The notes below the pieces were generated by a model. The model ran no database searches, was not told the origin of the DNA, and was given only the letters and a program-made list of their open reading frames with translations. Positions 59,511 through 64,000 of a DNA stretch of 64,000 nt are shown piece after piece. Where the stretch lies: positions 1,797,028-1,861,027 of the forward strand of contig VZTG01005248.1 in assembly GCA_013397845.1 (NCBI GenBank). Reading direction: 5' to 3'. The DNA is from Melanocharis versteri. Lineage: Eukaryota > Chordata > Aves > Passeriformes > Melanocharitidae. How positions within the stretch are numbered: position 1 is the first letter of the stretch; each line of letters opens with the position of its first letter. Made by a program: the position numbers and the translations under genes.

Positions 59511-62500
59511 GTTAAAGCAATACTGGCACAGGATATGCTGCACAACTAAGTAGGTTCAAGGAATGTATTTTAATATTTGGTTTGGTTTTTTTTTAACTTA
59601 GAAAACATGGATTTGATTTAATGGAGCCTCCCTGCGTTTCTCTTAAATATTTGTCTGTGTGGGGTATTCCATCAAACTGATGAACAAAAGTTTTGTAAAC
59701 AAAGTGTGTTTACTTAAATAAAAATTCTCAGTAAAATAAGTAGATGTTTTGCTTACAGTAGAAATCCTTATATTTGTTGACCACATTAATTTATACAATG
59801 ATTTTAATTAGAATGGTCCGAAAAGGAAATATAGAGTACTTCTTATTTAGGATGCAAAATACATTATTTTTGCCAGTACCAAATTATCTCTTTTTATTTC
59901 TATGAAAACGAGGCAAAGCCAAACAGATTCCATGAAAGAGCAAAATAAAAGTTTCTAATTAGACAGACTTGTATATATATACACTTCTAGAGCTGAGAAA
60001 TATCAAAACATTTGCAATTCTTTTTTTAGAACAAACTTTTCAATACAGTCCATATTCTTCTTATATAAAGATGAGAAAGGAAACAAGAAGCAGCATTTAA
60101 AACACAAAGCACAGGCTGTCATTGCTGAACAGTGACATAAGACTGAGAGAGAAGTTCCAATCTACTGTAGCGACAAGGAGATGGAAAAAAACCTTAATCA
60201 TCATTAAAAGGGTATCCAAATCCATTTCCCCACCAGATGGATGGTCCTGCTAGTAACAAGATGTGGCTCAGAAACCTGAGATTCAGTCACCACCCTTGAC
60301 AGGGTCCCTGTGTGCTCATTGATAAGGCAACAATTAATCAGTGAGCTCCTTTCCCAATGTATTAATTAAGGATCATAACACTCACTTTCTTCCTCCACTA
60401 CCTCTATACAGGAAATGGAACAGCTGATTTAAATCAGGCAAAATTGCCACTACGCTGTGAGAGCTTTGTGCCTCTCTCAGGAGATACAGAGTATCTCTCC
60501 AGATTTTCTTATCACATGTCCCAGGATCTCATTGGAGGAACCTCCAGCCTCAGATAGGGTTGCTCAGATAGATTTGCTACAAAAATACAAAGATTAAATG
60601 CTCTATTTGCTGCTTCAGTAGTTTACAGGTTTCACGCATAGCAAACAAAATATTATTCATGCTAAGAATTAGAGGTTACTCTAAAAGTTTATACAAATGA
60701 CCAAGGACATGTTTTTTAAAACCCAGAAATTCGTAACATTTCTGTTTCACTATATTCTGATATTTTACCACCAATTTAAAGAAAACTTCTAGCCAACACC
60801 ACCCAGTTACATTGGCTGACCAACAGAAGGCACAAACACATCCTCAAATTGTGCCAAAAATACCCTTTCACTGTGAATCTGTCTTACTCACAGTAACATT
60901 ACTGTTTCTGAGGGGTAGCAGAAACAGCTAGGTTTACTTCCTCTGCTTGGGATGTTTTCATTTGTGATGAAAAACACATCATCACCTAGAGAAAGCAGGA
61001 AATTTAAAAACTGTTGTAGGTATTTGGAGAGGAAAAATCTTTTTTCATAGGTCTTCTGTGTTTTATAGACAGTGATTTGCTTAGCAATATTTCTTGCAGT
61101 GAAATTTTACAGCCGCAGCTTAGGCAGTGCTTCTGTGGATAAATGGTTAAGAGCTATTTTTCCATAAATTAGTGAGAGAAAACCCATAAAATTTGTCATC
61201 AGGCTTCAAAAGTGTGCTATTTTCAAACAGTACAAATTGGGACTGGCTCAGCACCATATGGTATTTAATTTTCTGTGATGTATGCATGTGCACAAGTTGC
61301 ATTTAGGTAACTGGGAGGCTGTCAGTCTGAAGATAATTCGACATACACTTTAACAGGTAGAAAGCAAAGGTGTCTGACAATATCTGAATCATTTAAAAAG
61401 ATGGACTTTTTATTCATGCACCATTCAAGTAAACATGAAGAAATGTTAGGAACTGGGTTCTTGGCTAGATCTGAGATTTTATTTCTGAACCATGGCTCAA
61501 TGCAAAAAAGAAATGCTCAAAATAAATCTATGTGGTTTTCAAAAGCATTTTCCTGGATTTTTGTTATATACAGCCTTCATGGAAACCTGATGAGTTGCTT
61601 CCACTAAGAACAATTTCTATATTGTACCTTAACATAGTAACATGACACAATGTAAACTATTTTAGAAAAAAATCTGTGAGATATTTTTCTGCTTTAGCTG
61701 TGATTATTCTGTAAATATTTGTGCAATATTTCCTTCCCTTTGCTCTTTGAAAGTTTTGGAAAGTAAAACACAGTAGCCAGATTTCAAGCTGGGCTATGTA
61801 TACTGCATCATTGCCTTCTTTACAATTAAACCCTCATGTACCACCTGAGGGTCAACTTGACACCATTTAAGTGTAGATATAGTAACTGACTTCGTGATTT
61901 CTATTTACTTTAAAACCCCTTTTTTTTTTACTTTATTCCTTAATAATGATTTGAGACTAGCCAATTAAAAATGCTCTCTGAATCGTGTTTTAGAACTAAC
62001 AGTTTTCTTTCAAATAATTTATATTGGCCTAGATATCCAGAAATGATTAGTGTGGTAAAATTACTTTGCTGACTTGAGAGGGAAGATCATGAATGACATG
62101 GAGCAAAGTCAGTTGACTTGTGATTGCCTCTTTCACCAACTCAAGGCTCAATTGTTCAATCACAAAATAAATGCCAGGAAAAGAATCAGAATTTGGTCAG
62201 AAAAAAAAAAAAAAGAATTAGACATGAGTATCTGATGTGTAGTATAGTGATATAATGGAGAGAACACAAGTGCAGGGGAAGAAATCTTACCAGAAGACTG
62301 ATAAAGAGATGCTGTTCTTTGTACTTGAGACAGCTAGGAAGGAAGGGAAATTTGAAATGTAGTAATGGCACTTGTATTAGAAGCTGTGAGCCAGTGACAA
62401 ATGGTCAAAATAAGAATAATGCACTCTGCCCTACCACTTAGCCAAGAGCAGTCCTCCTCCTTTCAAGCTCTGAAAAGGATATGGTCTAGGAAATAGAAAG

Positions 62501-62690
62501 GAATTCTAACCAAACTTTGAGTGATCTGCAGCGATTAGCAGTTCACCTTGAACCTTTCATTTACATCGGCAGTTTCATAAACACGATTTGGAGAAGGAGT
62601 TCGACCTTGGTTTCTTTAGAGCTGTGAACATATAGATATCAATGCAGCAATTTAGAAAAACTAATTTAACTGAAATATTATTTTTATATA
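59511..62690. other. AT-rich non-coding DNA
   Basis: No gene recognised. A 14-15-base A-run lies near 62200. 60230-60420 has ordinary complexity with several TTAATTA-type motifs, but nothing can be assigned. Confidence 0.5.
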
Positions 62691-62810
62691 TGTGCTATAC
62701 ATATATATTATATAGTGATATGTATAAATATATACATGTATTCTACTTACATATATTAACACATACACACACACATGCACACACACACACATATATATAT
62801 TAACATATAT
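62691..62810. repeat. Compound AT/AC microsatellite
   Basis: Imperfect AT-rich dinucleotide tracts run into 'acacacacacatgcacacac' and a further (AT)n tail. The alternating purine-pyrimidine AC part could adopt Z-DNA. It is expected to be variable in length and hard to assemble. Confidence 0.92.
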
Positions 62811-64000
62811 TCAGATGGAAGTTAAAGTTATGTTGTTGAATATCAGTACCCTAGTACTGTGTATAAAATCAAAGGCAACAAAGTCCTAAGGTAAGACAGG
62901 GTAAGTTGATTTTTCTGAGATGACTAGAGACAGTCCATAAATGTATTGCATCTGATTTTACAAGTAAGAATAGGATCACAAACATGTAATAGTAAAAAAA
63001 TCTTCACTTTATAGCAATAGCTAAAATTAAAGGTCTGAAAATGAATGATAGACTATGTATGGGTTGCACAGAAACTCATCAATAACTTTATTATGTTGCT
63101 GATAGATGTCTGTAGTGAAAATGTTTGAAAACAATAGTATTCCAGATGAATCTCTGCGGACTGTGAGGAAGAATTTGCAGAGCTCCTGTTCTCTTTCAAG
63201 GCAAAGTCACTTCTGCTAGCTCATATCATCTGGAATGACAGTGTCAGATGTTCCAGATTTTACACTAAAACTAATGAGGGATACACACATATCTTTCATA
63301 AGACCTGTTGTGGGCAGTCATGTCCATCAGAAAGCTGATAACAAGTAGCAAAATAGGAAGATTTAAAAGGTAGGTGACTCAGCATAATGGTTTGCAAAAT
63401 GAATATACTTATAAATCTTCACAGACAAAAATCATAGCTATGTGCATTTGGGGATCCAGAGAAATAATGAACATGATATGTTATCTTCCTCAGAAATTCT
63501 TAGAAGTTTCTTAAGTTAGAAATGTTTATGAGTTATTAATATGAAAACAGTGGAATACAACCTAAAAAACAGGCATTAATATGATTTTGAGGTGCATTTG
63601 AATATAAAACAAATTAAGTGTATGCCAGAATAGTTTTACTGGTTTTGTTTTTTCATGGGAATTTATTTTATATTTCATAATATTTGCTATAGATAAAATG
63701 TTCTGGAATCATCTGATGACATGGAACCTCAGCATTTACTAAAAACAAGTAGATGCCATATGATTATGAAGAACAACCAAGGTTAGACCAAGAAATAAAC
63801 TCATATGATTGTGATAGGCAGACAAAAAATAAAGTTCTGAAGTCAGCTAACACAACAAATCAAACTCCTTTCATAACATTCTTGCAGAGGGTGAAATAAG
63901 GATTCTGTTCTGATGTACAGAGCACATGGAGATATAAAGGAGCACTCAGGAAAAAATAATTTTTCAGTAATTGAATATATTATTTTAACTTATATTCACC
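62811..64000. other. AT-rich non-coding DNA
   Basis: No gene, RNA gene or transposon recognised up to the end of the window. Confidence 0.55.

Noticed and set aside
1..64000. tRNA, rRNA, snRNA, CRISPR, operon and bacterial features
   Set aside because: I saw no T-loop consensus, no snRNA starts, no regularly spaced repeats and no dense coding; CR1 content shows this is bird nuclear DNA.

Overview
The window looks like a gene-poor stretch of bird nuclear genome: an intergenic desert or the inside of a very large intron. The bird call rests on several degraded CR1 LINE copies, mostly 5'-truncated and carrying the avian CR1 3'-end signature (ATTCTATG-type octamer repeats followed by the 'TTGGAAGGGACC...CCAACCCCC' tail, mostly read here on the minus strand). 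It also rests on one long repeat of a type I recognise from bird genomes, probably derived from an endogenous retrovirus. The base composition is AT-rich and CpG-poor. Two assembly gaps (a 45-base N run and a single N) point to a draft assembly. The species cannot be named from this.

No protein-coding gene, rRNA, tRNA, CRISPR array or operon can be supported. Most open frames are 60-120 codons long, overlap each other on both strands and resemble no protein I know. The exceptions are pieces of the CR1 ORF2 (reverse transcriptase) C-terminal region at about 14.1-14.3, 18.2-18.8 and 24.2-24.5 kb. These are dead transposon fragments.

Layout: 0-5.7 kb unique AT-rich DNA with one gap; 5.7-6.1 CR1 with an expanded C-tract; 11.19-11.35 a perfect 80-bp tandem duplication; 12.43 a strong minus-strand G-quadruplex motif; 14.0-14.5 CR1; 18.0-18.8 a CR1 composite of two opposite-facing pieces; 21.0-21.3 a possible regulatory block with a palindrome and a microexon-like segment; 22.47 a GAGCT pentamer array; 24.2-24.5 CR1; 31.4-32.1 a long CR1 fragment; 33.27-33.59 a near-identical duplication around a single N (probable assembly error); 35.2-35.6 a CpG cluster with open frames on both strands; 41.5-42.55 the probable ERV-derived repeat; 43.08-43.24 a CR1 scrap between two tetranucleotide microsatellites; 44.27-45.27 the longest open frame (227 codons) with a stop-poor antisense strand downstream; 51.34-51.55 a small minus-strand frame with a RING-like CPIC motif; 56.8-57.27 a GC-rich island followed by an exon-like segment; 59.2-59.5 CR1; 62.7-62.8 a compound AT/AC microsatellite.

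I found no convincing new biological system. The items most worth checking are the CR1 inversion composite, the RING-like frame, the stop-poor region at 44-45 kb, the short exon-like segments and the probable false duplication.
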